Assembly: GCF_900106095.1 (NCBI RefSeq)
Contig: NZ_FNUD01000002.1
Location: forward strand, 4,857,501-4,921,500
Source of the DNA: Pseudomonas deceptionensis
GTDB taxonomy: Bacteria > Pseudomonadota > Gammaproteobacteria > Pseudomonadales > Pseudomonadaceae
DNA: 64,000 nucleotides
Direction: 5' to 3'
The notes under the pieces are model-generated. The model searched no databases and had not been told where the DNA came from. It saw only the letters and a program-made list of their open reading frames with translations. The stretch's first letter is position 1. Each line of letters starts with the position of its first letter. Below are positions 28,443 to 37,439 of the stretch, in pieces. The position numbers and the translations under genes were made by a program.

Positions 28443-29125
28443 GTGAGGCTCCGGGTAATTGCGCTCAGCAGCTGATCTTCATCCAGCAAACGCAGGCTGC
28501 GGGCTTTCCACTGCAGCACACCGCGGGTGTATTTGGCACTGGCCTGTTCGCCCGAGAGCGACGCGGCCATTAACTCGCGTTCTTCAATGTTATGGACGCC
28601 ATCGACCTCATCCACTGGCAGCACCACCGGCCCGCCGTGCGCCGCCACAATCAACATGCGCGGCATGATGCGCAGCGAGGTGGCACCGGGTACGCCGGGG
28701 TCCAGGCCCAGCAGCTCAACCAGTGACAGGCACGGCACCAATGCGCCGCGCACATTGGCAACACCGCGCAACGCACGGGAGCGCTGGTGTGGCAGGGAAT
28801 GGATCGTTTGTATTGGCGCCACCTCGTCCAGGCAGCGCGTGACCAGCCCCAGCCATTCGTCGCCCAGGCGAAAAATCACCAGTGAGCGCGTCGCAACCTT
28901 CTGCTCGTGGGTCTGCGGGGCATAGAGTTCCTGGTGTTCCTGCTCAAATGAATAGCGATCCAGCAAACGGGTCGCAGCCGCCGAATAGACGGCGCAGTTG
29001 CGGCAGTGAATATGCTGGGCCAGCAATGAACAGCTCTTGTCGCCGTAGATGCCAATACGGTTCCAGCAGTCATCAATGGCCTGCGCTTCGGAGTGAATCA
29101 GGCTCTGGGCTGTTAAACCGCTCAT
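28439..29125 (-). CDS. wspD: CheW-like coupling protein WspD
   Basis: This 228-residue coupling protein links the WspA receptor to the WspE kinase. The N-terminal extension is rich in Cys and His (residues 15-50, including HIHCRNC), which is a feature of WspD-type proteins. It is followed by a CheW domain from about residue 85 (RSLVIFRLGDEWLGLVTR). Both ends overlap neighbouring genes by 4 bases. Confidence 0.93.
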   Translation of the reverse strand: MSGLTAQSLIHSEAQAIDDCWNRIGIYGDKSCSLLAQHIHCRNCAVYSAAATRLLDRYSFEQEHQELYAPQTHEQKVATRSLVIFRLGDEWLGLVTRCLDEVAPIQTIHSLPHQRSRALRGVANVRGALVPCLSLVELLGLDPGVPGATSLRIMPRMLIVAAHGGPVVLPVDEVDGVHNIEERELMAASLSGEQASAKYTRGVLQWKARSLRLLDEDQLLSAITRSLT

Positions 29126-30402
29126 TGTTTACGCTCACTGTGAACGGAACGCTCGTGACGGGCAGCGCGTTCCTGCAAGCGCTGGGCGCCCGCATGATCG
29201 CCCTGGGAAGCCAATAAAGCCGCCAGGTGCGCCATTGCTTCTGAATGCTGGGGCTCCAGATACAGCGCCTTGCGATAGAACCCCTGGGCCTGGGCGGTCT
29301 GGCCTTGCACATCACTGAGCAAGCCCAACCAGTAAAACACCTGGGCCTGCGGATCATGGCGCTGTAAAAAAAGCTCGCAGACCGCACGGGCCTCGTTGCT
29401 TTTGCCTTCATTGGCCAAGGTGGCAATCTGCGCAAGCAACACGCCAGGGTCATCGCTCACCGGCAACGGCTTGTGTGGCGTACGGGCTGGTGGTCGCGGA
29501 GCAAAAGGACGGCTGACCGGTACCGCCACGGGCGCAGGCACAGGCGTCGGTGAGCGCAGCAGCGGCTTGAATTCGGCCAGTACCGGGCGAGACGAAGGCA
29601 AGGGTTCCTGGCTGTGGCAAAAGGCGAACGACTGCGGCGCGCCGATCGAACGCATCCCCAGACGGCTCAGCAAGTTGCCTTCGGCCGGGCCGATAAACAA
29701 GACACCGTCGTCACGTGTCAGACGCTTGAGTACGTCCAGTGCCTGCTTCTGGGTTTTCAGGTCAAAGTAAATCAGCAGGTTGCGACAAAATACGAAGTCA
29801 TAGGGCTCATGGCTGGCCAGGAGCGCGGGGTCCAGCAGGTTGCCGACGTGAAATCCGACTTGCTCGCACACCCGGCTCGACAGGCGATAACCGTCGCCCT
29901 CAAGGCTGAAATAGCGCTCGCGAAAATCCGTCTGCAGCCCCCGAAACGAATTTTTGCCATACACCGCGCTCTGGGCTTTTTGCACCGAAAGCGGGCTGAC
30001 ATCCAGCGCCTCGACCTTGAACTGATGCGCGGCAAAACCGGCATCGAACAGCGCCATGGCAATCGAGTACGGCTCCTCACCGGTCGAGCACGGCAAGCTC
30101 AGGATCCGCAGAGGCCGGCGACTGCCGATTTCAGCCAGGCGCTTTCTGGCCAGTCGCCCCAGGGTGGCAAACGATTCGGGGTAACGAAAAAACCAGGTCT
30201 CGGGCACGATCACGGATTCGATAAGGGCTTGTTGCTCGTCCATCGAGCTGATCAGTCGTTGCCAGTACTGTTCGTTATCGTCCATGTTCAGCGCCGTGCG
30301 GCGCTGACGAACCGCGCGCTCGATAATCGCCGGGCCGACCGAGGCCACATCCAGACCGATGCGCTGCTTCAGATAATCGAAAAACCGTTGATCGCCACTC
30401 AT
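29122..30402 (-). CDS. wspC: CheR-like methyltransferase with TPR tail, WspC
   Basis: WspC methylates the WspA receptor with S-adenosylmethionine. The 426-residue protein has an N-terminal CheR domain with the SAM-binding LRILSLPCSTGEEPYSIAM (about 95-115) and FVFCRNLLIYFD (about 205). A Pro-rich linker (about 285-315) leads to C-terminal tetratricopeptide repeats (about 320-420). This is the known WspC layout. Confidence 0.95.
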   Translation of the reverse strand: MSGDQRFFDYLKQRIGLDVASVGPAIIERAVRQRRTALNMDDNEQYWQRLISSMDEQQALIESVIVPETWFFRYPESFATLGRLARKRLAEIGSRRPLRILSLPCSTGEEPYSIAMALFDAGFAAHQFKVEALDVSPLSVQKAQSAVYGKNSFRGLQTDFRERYFSLEGDGYRLSSRVCEQVGFHVGNLLDPALLASHEPYDFVFCRNLLIYFDLKTQKQALDVLKRLTRDDGVLFIGPAEGNLLSRLGMRSIGAPQSFAFCHSQEPLPSSRPVLAEFKPLLRSPTPVPAPVAVPVSRPFAPRPPARTPHKPLPVSDDPGVLLAQIATLANEGKSNEARAVCELFLQRHDPQAQVFYWLGLLSDVQGQTAQAQGFYRKALYLEPQHSEAMAHLAALLASQGDHAGAQRLQERAARHERSVHSERKQ

Positions 30403-30914
30403 GCCGTCACCTGCCCGCAGGCCTGATCATCGGCCGCAGGAAAAAGCAGCGCGCTCACTGCAGGGCTCAGCAGGTCATCGACGCTTATCCACTGCAACAG
30501 CCCTTGCTCGTCTTTGCGTACCGGCCCCAGGTAAGGTGCATCGCGGTTATCCAGACCGTAGGGCTGAAAGTCCGCCGGATCACAGCGCAAGGTATCGCTG
30601 GCCTGTTCAAGCAGCATCCCCAGCAATTGCCCACGGTAGTTGACCAGCACCAGCCGGGTGCTGGTGCGGGCCACGGCGGGCTGGCCGAAGGTCATGGCGC
30701 TGATATCAATGACCGGAACCATTTGCGCACGATGGGCAAATACCCCGGCCACCCACGCAGGGGCCTGGGCAATGGGTTTGAGCGGCAGACGCGGCAGCAC
30801 CTCAACCACATCGGTAGCGGCGAGGGCATAGCGCTCGTCGCCGATGTAGAACACCAGAAACAGGCGCTGCTTCGGCACCATGGCGCCCGCGTGCTTGGCT
30901 AGAGGGTCGCTCAT
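30399..30914 (-). CDS. wspB: CheW-like coupling protein WspB
   Basis: This 171-residue, single-domain CheW homologue (FLVFYIGDERYALAATDVVEV near the N-terminus) is the second coupling protein of the Wsp complex. Its ATG shares one base with the wspA stop (TGATG), and its own stop overlaps the wspC start by 4 bases. Confidence 0.94.
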   Translation of the reverse strand: MSDPLAKHAGAMVPKQRLFLVFYIGDERYALAATDVVEVLPRLPLKPIAQAPAWVAGVFAHRAQMVPVIDISAMTFGQPAVARTSTRLVLVNYRGQLLGMLLEQASDTLRCDPADFQPYGLDNRDAPYLGPVRKDEQGLLQWISVDDLLSPAVSALLFPAADDQACGQVTA

Positions 30915-32536
30915 CAGACTTTGAAACGCGAAACGCCGCTGCGCAGCCCGACGGCAACCTGACTGAGTTCGTCGATCGCAAAGCTGGCCTGACGCAAGGA
31001 CTCGACGGTCTGACTGCTGGCATCCCCCAGTTGCACCAGCGCAAGGTTGATCTGCTCGGCACCCGTGGCTTGCGCCTGCATGCCTTCATTGACCATCAGC
31101 ACCCGCGGCGCCAGGGCCTGAACCTGATGGATAATTTGCGACAGTTGCTCGCCCACTTGCTGCACCTCGGACATACCGCGGCGCACCTCTTCAGAAAACT
31201 TGTCCATGCCCATTACGCCGGCAGACACCGCGGACTGGATCTCGCGCACCATTTGCTCGATGTCATAAGTGGCCACGGCCGTCTGGTCGGCCAAGCGCCG
31301 GACCTCGGTGGCGACCACGGCAAAACCGCGGCCGTATTCACCGGCTTTTTCAGCCTCGATCGCGGCATTGAGCGACAACAGGTTGGTCTGGTCAGCCACC
31401 TTGACGATGGTCACCACCACCTGGTTAATGTTGCCAGCCTTCTCATTGAGGATCGCCAGCTTGGCGTTCACCAGGTCGGCAGCGCCCATCACGGAGTGCA
31501 TGGTTTCTTCCATGCGGGCCAGGCCTTGCTGCCCGGAGCCGGCCAGGATCGAGGCCTGGTCAGCGGCCGAAGTCACTTCGGTCATGGTGCGCACCAGGTC
31601 ACGGGACGTGGCCGCAATTTCACGGGACGTGGCGCCGATTTCAGTGGTGGTGGCCGCTGTTTCAGTGGCCGTGGCCTGTTGCTGCTTGGAAGTGGCCGCA
31701 ATTTCGGTGACCGACGTGGTGACCTGTACCGAGGAGCGCTGGGCCTGAGACACCAGCGAGGTCAGCTCGGTCATCATGTCGTTGAAGCCGGTTTCAACCG
31801 CGCCAAACTCGTCTTTGCGTTCCAGGTTCAGGCGCGAGCTCAAGTCACCGGAGCGCATCACCTCCAGAATCGAAACGATGCGTTTCATCGGCGACATGAT
31901 TGCCTGCAACAACAGGAAGCCACAAAGCCCCGCTGCCAGCACCGCAATGACCAGGGAAACGATCATGCTGATCTTGGCGGTGAGTACCGCGTGGGCAATG
32001 TTGTCTGTTGCTTCAGTGGCAGAGGTACGATTGGCATCGATCAGGCTGTTGAGCTTCTTGCGCCCTGCCATCCAGGCCGGGGCCATCTGCTCGTTGAACA
32101 TGGCTCGGGCCTGCTCGAACTCCTTGTTTTTATAGAGTGCGAGGACGTTGGCCAATATTTGATCGTATTCCTTGTGCAGGCCCTCGAACTCACTGAAGGA
32201 GGCCCTGTCATCACTGTCAAAAATGGTGTTGCGATAGTTCGCCAGTTCCTGGTTCAAGCGATCTGCGTAGCTGGCGTACAGCTTGTTGTCTTCGTTGGTC
32301 AGATCCCGCAGGTTGGCCGCGCCCACCAGTTGCTGGGTCAGGATATAGCTGTCGACCCAGGCGCTGCGAATCATCGAGCTGTAATAGACCCCGGGAATCG
32401 CATCGGTGCGCACCGTCTCTTCGCTGCTCTCGATCGACAGCAAACGTGAATAAGACGCTACAACCATCAACAACATGATTGCGATGATTACCGCAAAGCT
32501 CGCCAATATGCGTTGGCGTAACGTCCAGTTCTTCAC
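30914..32536 (-). CDS. wspA: Methyl-accepting chemoreceptor WspA
   Basis: WspA is the membrane receptor that detects surface contact and drives the Wsp pathway. The 540-residue protein has TM1 (about 11-30), a helical periplasmic domain, TM2 (about 190-215, MIVSLVIAVLAAGLCGFLLL), HAMP, and a cytoplasmic signalling domain. The signalling hairpin tip contains VADQTNLLSLNAAIEAEKAG. The GTG start (V-K-N-W-T) at 32536 is chosen: GAGGA lies 6 bases upstream and it restores usual length. The longer frame to 32590 is unlikely. Confidence 0.95.
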   Translation of the reverse strand: MKNWTLRQRILASFAVIIAIMLLMVVASYSRLLSIESSEETVRTDAIPGVYYSSMIRSAWVDSYILTQQLVGAANLRDLTNEDNKLYASYADRLNQELANYRNTIFDSDDRASFSEFEGLHKEYDQILANVLALYKNKEFEQARAMFNEQMAPAWMAGRKKLNSLIDANRTSATEATDNIAHAVLTAKISMIVSLVIAVLAAGLCGFLLLQAIMSPMKRIVSILEVMRSGDLSSRLNLERKDEFGAVETGFNDMMTELTSLVSQAQRSSVQVTTSVTEIAATSKQQQATATETAATTTEIGATSREIAATSRDLVRTMTEVTSAADQASILAGSGQQGLARMEETMHSVMGAADLVNAKLAILNEKAGNINQVVVTIVKVADQTNLLSLNAAIEAEKAGEYGRGFAVVATEVRRLADQTAVATYDIEQMVREIQSAVSAGVMGMDKFSEEVRRGMSEVQQVGEQLSQIIHQVQALAPRVLMVNEGMQAQATGAEQINLALVQLGDASSQTVESLRQASFAIDELSQVAVGLRSGVSRFKV

Positions 32537-32657
32537 AGTCAATCCTCGGGGCCATTCAAAATGATGGTGAGTATAGCCGAGGGTTCGCAATGATTCGCAC
32601 AGACGTTGAGACAGATCTCACAGCAACAAGTAAAAAAACCTACCAAGCAATGGCGCG

Positions 32658-32707
32658 ACTCCTACAGCCGCTGGCGAGGCACGAGGCTGCGATCAGCGGC
32701 TACAAAA
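32658..32707. repeat. REP-like element, TACAGCCGCTG family (diverged)
   Basis: CTACAGCCGCTGGCGAGG... and CAGCGGCTACAAAAG flank a diverged centre between wspA and the DUF533 gene. It is a decayed copy of the TGTAGCCGC family. Confidence 0.7.
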
Positions 32708-32716
32708 GCAGTGACT

Positions 32717-33439
32717 TCAGACGCCAGCAGCCTGTTTGACCTGCGCTTCCAGCTCGGCCTTCAAGCCCGGGTCGAGCTTGAGCTGTTTGGCCAGCTCTTC
32801 CAGGTAGGCGCGCTCCATAAAATGTTCCTCATCCACCAGGATCAGGCTGGCGATATACATTTCGGCAGCCATTTCCGGGGTGCTGGCGGCACTTGCCACC
32901 TCCGCCGGGTCCAGCGGCTTGTTTAGCTCGGCTTGCAGCCACGTCTGCAACACCGGGTCGCTATTAAGCTTGCTGAGTTCGCCATCGATCAACTGCCGCT
33001 CACGTTCATCGACGTGGCCATCCGCCTTGGCGGCCGCCACCAGGGCCTTGAGGATCGCCTGGCTGTGCTGCTCCGCTTGCGGCGCCGAAACACGATCGAT
33101 GGTTTGCGGTTCGGTTTGCGGAGCAGAACCCTGATTGGCCTGCCAGTTGCCGTAGGCCTTGTAGGCCAGCACGCCCAACGCGGCCAGGCCACCGTAGGTC
33201 AGCGCTTGCCCGCCATATTTACGCGCGCTCTTGTTGCCCAGCAGCAGGCCCAGAGCACTGGCCGCCAGGGCGCCGCCGCCGGCACCGGACAGCAAACCAC
33301 CCAGGCCGCCGGAACCCCCCAGCAGGTCGCCCAACCCCCCTTTGCCGGTGCTGGAAGCGCCGCCTTGGGCACCGGTTTTTTTCTCCAGCATTTGCTGGCC
33401 GGACTTAAGTAACTGATCTAACAATCCACGGGTACTCAT
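32717..33439 (-). CDS. DUF533 / TerB-like membrane-associated protein
   Basis: This 240-residue protein resembles the YebE/DUF533 family. The N-terminal part is Gly-rich (about 25-65) and contains one or two hydrophobic segments (GALAASALGLLLGN, YGGLAALGVLAYKAY). A C-terminal TerB-like helical domain follows (about 110-235, with ADGHVDERERQLIDGEL). The ATG at 33439 has AGAGG 7 bases upstream. Function is unknown. It is probably inner-membrane associated. Confidence 0.88.
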   Translation of the reverse strand: MSTRGLLDQLLKSGQQMLEKKTGAQGGASSTGKGGLGDLLGGSGGLGGLLSGAGGGALAASALGLLLGNKSARKYGGQALTYGGLAALGVLAYKAYGNWQANQGSAPQTEPQTIDRVSAPQAEQHSQAILKALVAAAKADGHVDERERQLIDGELSKLNSDPVLQTWLQAELNKPLDPAEVASAASTPEMAAEMYIASLILVDEEHFMERAYLEELAKQLKLDPGLKAELEAQVKQAAGV

Positions 33440-33476
33440 AAGCAGCCTCTCGTAACAGGGTTCAAGGGAAGCCAGA

Positions 33477-33499
33477 AAGCCCGCCAAACAGGCGGGCTT
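33477..33499 (-). terminator. Terminator after the OYE-family gene
   Basis: AAGCCCGCC and GGCGGGCTT form a perfect 9-bp stem around AAACA, 20 bases after the oxidoreductase stop. A short U-run follows on the minus strand. Confidence 0.75.
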
Positions 33500-33519
33500 G
33501 TGGTGAAAACCGATTCGAC

Positions 33520-34626
33520 TCAGTCGCGCAGATCGGACTCATGGATCGGTTGGTCACGGTGGGTCGCACGCTGATACTGGGCCGGCCAAGTGGCCTTTTT
33601 ACCGCCCAGGTCATCGTCTGCATGCAACGGCCAATACGGGTCACGCAACAACTCACGGGCCAGCAGGATCAAGTTCGCCTGGCCCGTGCGCAGAATATGC
33701 TCGGCCTGGGCTGGCTCAGTGATCATGCCCACCGTGCCGGTAGCGATGCAGGCTTCTTTGCGCACACGCTCGGCAAAACGGGTCTGGTAACCCGGCCCGA
33801 CAGGAATCTCGGCATTGGCCGCCGTACCGCCCGACGATACATCGATCAGGTCCACGCCCAAAGCCTTAAGGCGCCTTGCCAGCTCAACGGTTTCGTCAGG
33901 GTTCCAGCCGTCTTCCACCCAGTCGGTGGCAGAAACCCGTACAAACAGCGGCAGCTCTTGAGGCCACACATCGCGCACGGCCTCGGTGACTTGCAGCACC
34001 AGGCGAATACGGTTTTCGAAGGAGCCACCGTACTGGTCGCGGCGCTGGTTGCTCAGTGGCGACAGGAATTGATGCAGCAAGTAGCCGTGGGCAGCGTGGA
34101 TTTCAACCACCGAGAAACCGGCTTCCAGCGACCGCCTGGCAGAGGCGACAAATGCCTGGATAACGGCATTGATCCCGGCCTCGTCCAATTGCGACGGGGC
34201 GGTGTGCTGCGGATCGAAGGCGATCGGTGAAGGACCGACAGGCACCCAGCCGCCCTCCTCCACCTTGACGCTGCCATGCTTGCCCAGCCAGGGGCGATGG
34301 GTGCTGGCCTTGCGCCCGGCATGCGCGAGCTGAATACCGGCCACAGCCCCTTGAGCCCTGATAAAGCGGGTGATGCGTTGCAGGGGCTCGATCTGTTCGT
34401 CGTTCCACAAGCCCAGGTCCTGGGCCGTGATACGCCCATCGGGGGTGACGGCGGTGGCTTCGGTAAAAATCAGACCGGCGCCGCCAACGGCACGGCTGCC
34501 CAGATGCACCAGATGCCAGTCATTGGCCAGTCCATCGACACTTGAGTACTGGCACATCGGCGAGACCGCAATGCGGTTAAGAAGGGTCAGTTGGCGCAGG
34601 GTATAGGGTTCGAGCAACAGACTCAT
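33520..34626 (-). CDS. Old Yellow Enzyme-family NADH:flavin oxidoreductase
   Basis: This 368-residue FMN-dependent ene-reductase belongs to the YqjM/XenA subgroup. Seen motifs include NRIAVSPMCQYSS (subgroup Cys), QLAHAGRKAS, the active-site EIHAAHGYLLHQFLSPLSNQR region and the C-terminal FMN-phosphate region (ARELLRDPYWP). It should reduce activated C=C bonds, but the natural substrate cannot be told. P. aeruginosa has an FMN oxidoreductase in the same place before recJ. Confidence 0.93.
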   Translation of the reverse strand: MSLLLEPYTLRQLTLLNRIAVSPMCQYSSVDGLANDWHLVHLGSRAVGGAGLIFTEATAVTPDGRITAQDLGLWNDEQIEPLQRITRFIRAQGAVAGIQLAHAGRKASTHRPWLGKHGSVKVEEGGWVPVGPSPIAFDPQHTAPSQLDEAGINAVIQAFVASARRSLEAGFSVVEIHAAHGYLLHQFLSPLSNQRRDQYGGSFENRIRLVLQVTEAVRDVWPQELPLFVRVSATDWVEDGWNPDETVELARRLKALGVDLIDVSSGGTAANAEIPVGPGYQTRFAERVRKEACIATGTVGMITEPAQAEHILRTGQANLILLARELLRDPYWPLHADDDLGGKKATWPAQYQRATHRDQPIHESDLRD

Positions 34627-35010
34627 GGGTCACCTCTAATTCCAGTGGGCAGGCTCTAGGGTCTGTTGCCGTTTGGTTGTGAGCCGCGTCGCTGGGGCAA
34701 ATTTTGCCAGGCAAAGCGCAAGGCGAAGGGAATGGTTGTTCCCTTCTCAAGCCCTGCAACGCAGCCTGCGAAATTTGACACGCGACCCGAAGGGCCGATA
34801 GCCCATGTGGCGCAGGGCGGCGTTGCTCGCAGCTTATTTAGAACAACTAAACCACGCTGCTCGCGCCTTGCCCTGCACCACATGGGTTATCGGCGCGGCC
34901 ACAACCAAACGGCAACAGACCCTAGGCACTTCTGCTTAGAGCCTAGTCGACAACACTGGACGAGGTGGGGTTCAAATTTTTGAGCGCGCCCCACAACTGT
35001 GGGAGCGGGC
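34627..35010. other. 384-base gap upstream of the OYE gene
   Basis: Most of this gap is the MITE-like element at 34656-34925. To its right is unremarkable AT-balanced sequence and a single REP half-site (TGTGGGAGCGGGCTT, 34999-35013) that runs into the recJ stop codon. The oxidoreductase promoter must lie in the 30 bases left of the element or inside it. Confidence 0.6.
34656..34925. mobile_element. 262-bp MITE-like element with 22-bp terminal inverted repeats
   Basis: The ends at 34660-34681 (GGTCTGTTGCCGTTTGGTTG...) and 34900-34921 are perfect 22-bp inverted copies, bordered on both sides by CTAG (34656-34659 and 34922-34925). CTAG could be a 4-bp target duplication, as some IS5-group elements make, or simply extend the palindrome. 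An inner inverted repeat (34794-34810 versus 34878-34894, 16 of 17 matching) makes a second stem-loop. No transposase fits. Short open frames inside are not credible genes. Confidence 0.8.
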
Positions 35011-36720
35011 TTAACGCGGCTCGATATGGGCAATCATCAGTTGCACGGTTTCGTTGCCGCGAAATTCGTTGAGGTCGAGCTTGTAGGCCAATTCGACCCA
35101 GCGAATGGTCGGGTTCGGCCACACTTCGCGGTCAATACCGAAGGCGATACCGTCAAGCTTGACGCTGCCGCACTCGGTTTTGAGCACTACTTTCAAATGT
35201 CGCTCACCCACAATGCGCTGTTCGACCAGCTGGAACACCCCGTGAAACAAAGGCTCGGGGAAGTGCTGCCCCCAGGGCCCGGCATTACGCAGGGCCCGCG
35301 CCAGCTCAAGGTGGAATTCCTCCACCGCCAGGCTGCCGTCTGACAACAAACGCCCGGTCAAGTCTTCTTCACGCAGTTGACGTCGGACTTCAGCGTCAAA
35401 TGCCTGGGAAAATACTGCGAAGTTGGCCTCGGGCAAGGTCAAGCCTGCGGCCATGGCATGACCACCGTATTTGCTGATCAACTCCGGGTGCTGAGCAGCC
35501 ACCACGCTGAGCGCGTCACGGATGTGAAAGCCCGACACCGAGCGCCCGGAACCTTTGAGCATGCCGTCACCCGCATCGGCAAACGCAAACGTGGGGCGGA
35601 AATAACGCTCCTTGAGACGCGAAGCCAGAATCCCGATCACCCCCTGGTGCCACTCGGGGTCGAACAGGCACAAGCCGAACGGCATGCTATCGATCGCCAG
35701 ATCCTTGAGCTGGGCCAGCGCCTCACGCTGCATGCCCTGCTCAATGGATTTGCGGTCCTGGTTCATCTCGTCCAGTTGGACCGCCATTTCCCGCGCTGCA
35801 TTGTCGTCATCGGTGAGCAGGCACTCGATGCCCAGGCTCATGTCGTCCAGGCGACCGGCAGCATTCAGGCGCGGCCCCAGAATAAAACCCAGGTCGGTCG
35901 AGGTGATTTTAGAGTGGTCCCGCTTGGCAACTTCCAGAATCGCCTTGAGCCCCGGACGCGCACGCCCGGCTCGAATGCGCTCAAGCCCCTGATGCACCAG
36001 AATCCGGTTATTGGCATCCAGCGGCACGACGTCGGCCACACTGCCCAGCGCTACCAGGTCCAGCAGTTCGGCGATATTGGGCGCCTTGCTGTTTTGATAC
36101 CAACCCAGGCTATTCAACCGCGCACGCAAGGCGATCAGTACATAAAAGATCACCCCCACCCCGGCCAGCGCCTTGCTTGGAAAATCACAGCCGGGCTGGT
36201 TGGGGTTGACGATGGCATCCGCCGCCGGCAGTTCGTTGCCCGGCAGGTGGTGGTCGGTCACCAGAACGCTCAAACCGGCCTTTTTCGCCGCGGCCACGCC
36301 TTCGATGCTGGAAATCCCGTTGTCGACCGTGATCAGCAACTGCGGGGTGCGGGTCAGCGCAACTTCGACGATTTCCGGGGTCAGGCCGTAGCCGTATTCA
36401 AAGCGGTTGGGCACCAGGTAATCAACATGGGCCGCCCCCAGCAAGCGCAAGCCAAGCATGCCTACCGTGCTGGCCGTGGCGCCATCGGCGTCAAAATCGC
36501 CGACGATCAGGATGCGCTGGCGCTGTTCAAGCGCCACCACCAACAAATCCACGGCGGCATCGATGCCCTTGAGTTGCTGATACGGGATCAGCCGCGCCAG
36601 GCTCTTGTCCAGCTCAGCTTGGGACTGAACCCCCCGTGCCGCGTAAAGGCGCGTCAGCAGGGTCGGCATTTCGCCCAAAAAAGGCAGGGTTTCAGGCAGT
36701 GGACGAGGTTCGATGCGCAT
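35011..36720 (-). CDS. recJ: Single-stranded-DNA-specific exonuclease RecJ
   Basis: RecJ degrades single-stranded DNA 5'-3' in recombination and mismatch repair. The 569-residue product has the DHH phosphoesterase motifs IVGDFDADGATAS (about 72-84) and VTDHHLPGNELP (about 155), and the C-terminal DHHA1 block GGHAMAAGLTL (about 425). An OB-like domain follows. The start at 36720 (MRIEPRPLP) gives family-normal length. The extension to 36858 is unlikely. Confidence 0.97.
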   Translation of the reverse strand: MRIEPRPLPETLPFLGEMPTLLTRLYAARGVQSQAELDKSLARLIPYQQLKGIDAAVDLLVVALEQRQRILIVGDFDADGATASTVGMLGLRLLGAAHVDYLVPNRFEYGYGLTPEIVEVALTRTPQLLITVDNGISSIEGVAAAKKAGLSVLVTDHHLPGNELPAADAIVNPNQPGCDFPSKALAGVGVIFYVLIALRARLNSLGWYQNSKAPNIAELLDLVALGSVADVVPLDANNRILVHQGLERIRAGRARPGLKAILEVAKRDHSKITSTDLGFILGPRLNAAGRLDDMSLGIECLLTDDDNAAREMAVQLDEMNQDRKSIEQGMQREALAQLKDLAIDSMPFGLCLFDPEWHQGVIGILASRLKERYFRPTFAFADAGDGMLKGSGRSVSGFHIRDALSVVAAQHPELISKYGGHAMAAGLTLPEANFAVFSQAFDAEVRRQLREEDLTGRLLSDGSLAVEEFHLELARALRNAGPWGQHFPEPLFHGVFQLVEQRIVGERHLKVVLKTECGSVKLDGIAFGIDREVWPNPTIRWVELAYKLDLNEFRGNETVQLMIAHIEPR

Positions 36721-36761
36721 AAGCGGGTGAGGAGCTCTTGATCGTATTAAAAGGGTGTTGA

Positions 36762-37304
36762 TTAACCGCGTTCGCCTTGCAACCACTGCAGTTGAACTTC
36801 GTGCTGGCCACGATCGTCGGTCACGAAGATCGTGCCTTCGCTGATCATCACGTCCCACTTGATAACACGCGGCATGTCTTTGGCCAGGACTTCAAGAATG
36901 TCTTGTGGCACGGCTGCAATGTTGACGTTTTTCAGGTTCTTGATCGCAGGGATCACCTTGCCTTCCCACACACGCAAGCTGCCATAGACCAGCAAGCTGG
37001 TGCGCTCGGTACGGCGCGAGCACCAGGTCAGGCGGTCGGAGTCAGGCTGCCCGACTTCGATCCAGTGCAGTACACGATCGTCCAGGCTTTTTTCCCACAG
37101 GGCTGGCTCGTCTACATCAGACAGACCACGACCAAAAGACAGCTGCTCGTTGTACCAAAAGGCGTAGGCCAGAAGGCGCACGGTCATGCGTTCCTCGGTC
37201 TCCGAAGGGTGACGGGCAATCGTCTGTTTGACGCTTTCATAGACCCCGCGATCGAGATCGGTAAGGTTGAGTTCAAACTTGTAGGTCGTGGACGGCTGTG
37301 CCAT
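36762..37304 (-). CDS. yaeQ: YaeQ family protein
   Basis: This 180-residue protein is of the YaeQ family, which has a PD-(D/E)XK nuclease-like fold but no proven nuclease role. Typical blocks are YKFELNLTDLDRGVYE at the start, the RLLAYAFWYNEQLSFGRGL segment and DEPALWEKSLDDRVLHWIEVG. The ATG at 37304 is chosen because it begins the conserved region. It lies 41 bases upstream of recJ on the same strand. Confidence 0.93.
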   Translation of the reverse strand: MAQPSTTYKFELNLTDLDRGVYESVKQTIARHPSETEERMTVRLLAYAFWYNEQLSFGRGLSDVDEPALWEKSLDDRVLHWIEVGQPDSDRLTWCSRRTERTSLLVYGSLRVWEGKVIPAIKNLKNVNIAAVPQDILEVLAKDMPRVIKWDVMISEGTIFVTDDRGQHEVQLQWLQGERG

Positions 37305-37439
37305 GAACGGGCTTCTTGATACTGAGAAAGGCGGCAAGTCTAACCGATACACCGTCATTGAACGAATCGGCCAGCTTCTTGCCAGCGGCCAGCTATGTTA
37401 AAAGGCTGTACTCGCTCGCCCCCAGGACAAGGATTCCAC

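Noticed and set aside
31031..32449. 472-codon open frame antisense to wspA
   Set aside because: Its Gly/Arg/His-rich repeats arise from the coiled-coil codons of the chemoreceptor on the other strand.
34656..34983. Two open frames of 75 and 105 codons inside the MITE-like element
   Set aside because: They lie on opposite strands within palindromic repeat DNA, have no ribosome site and no similarity to transposases.
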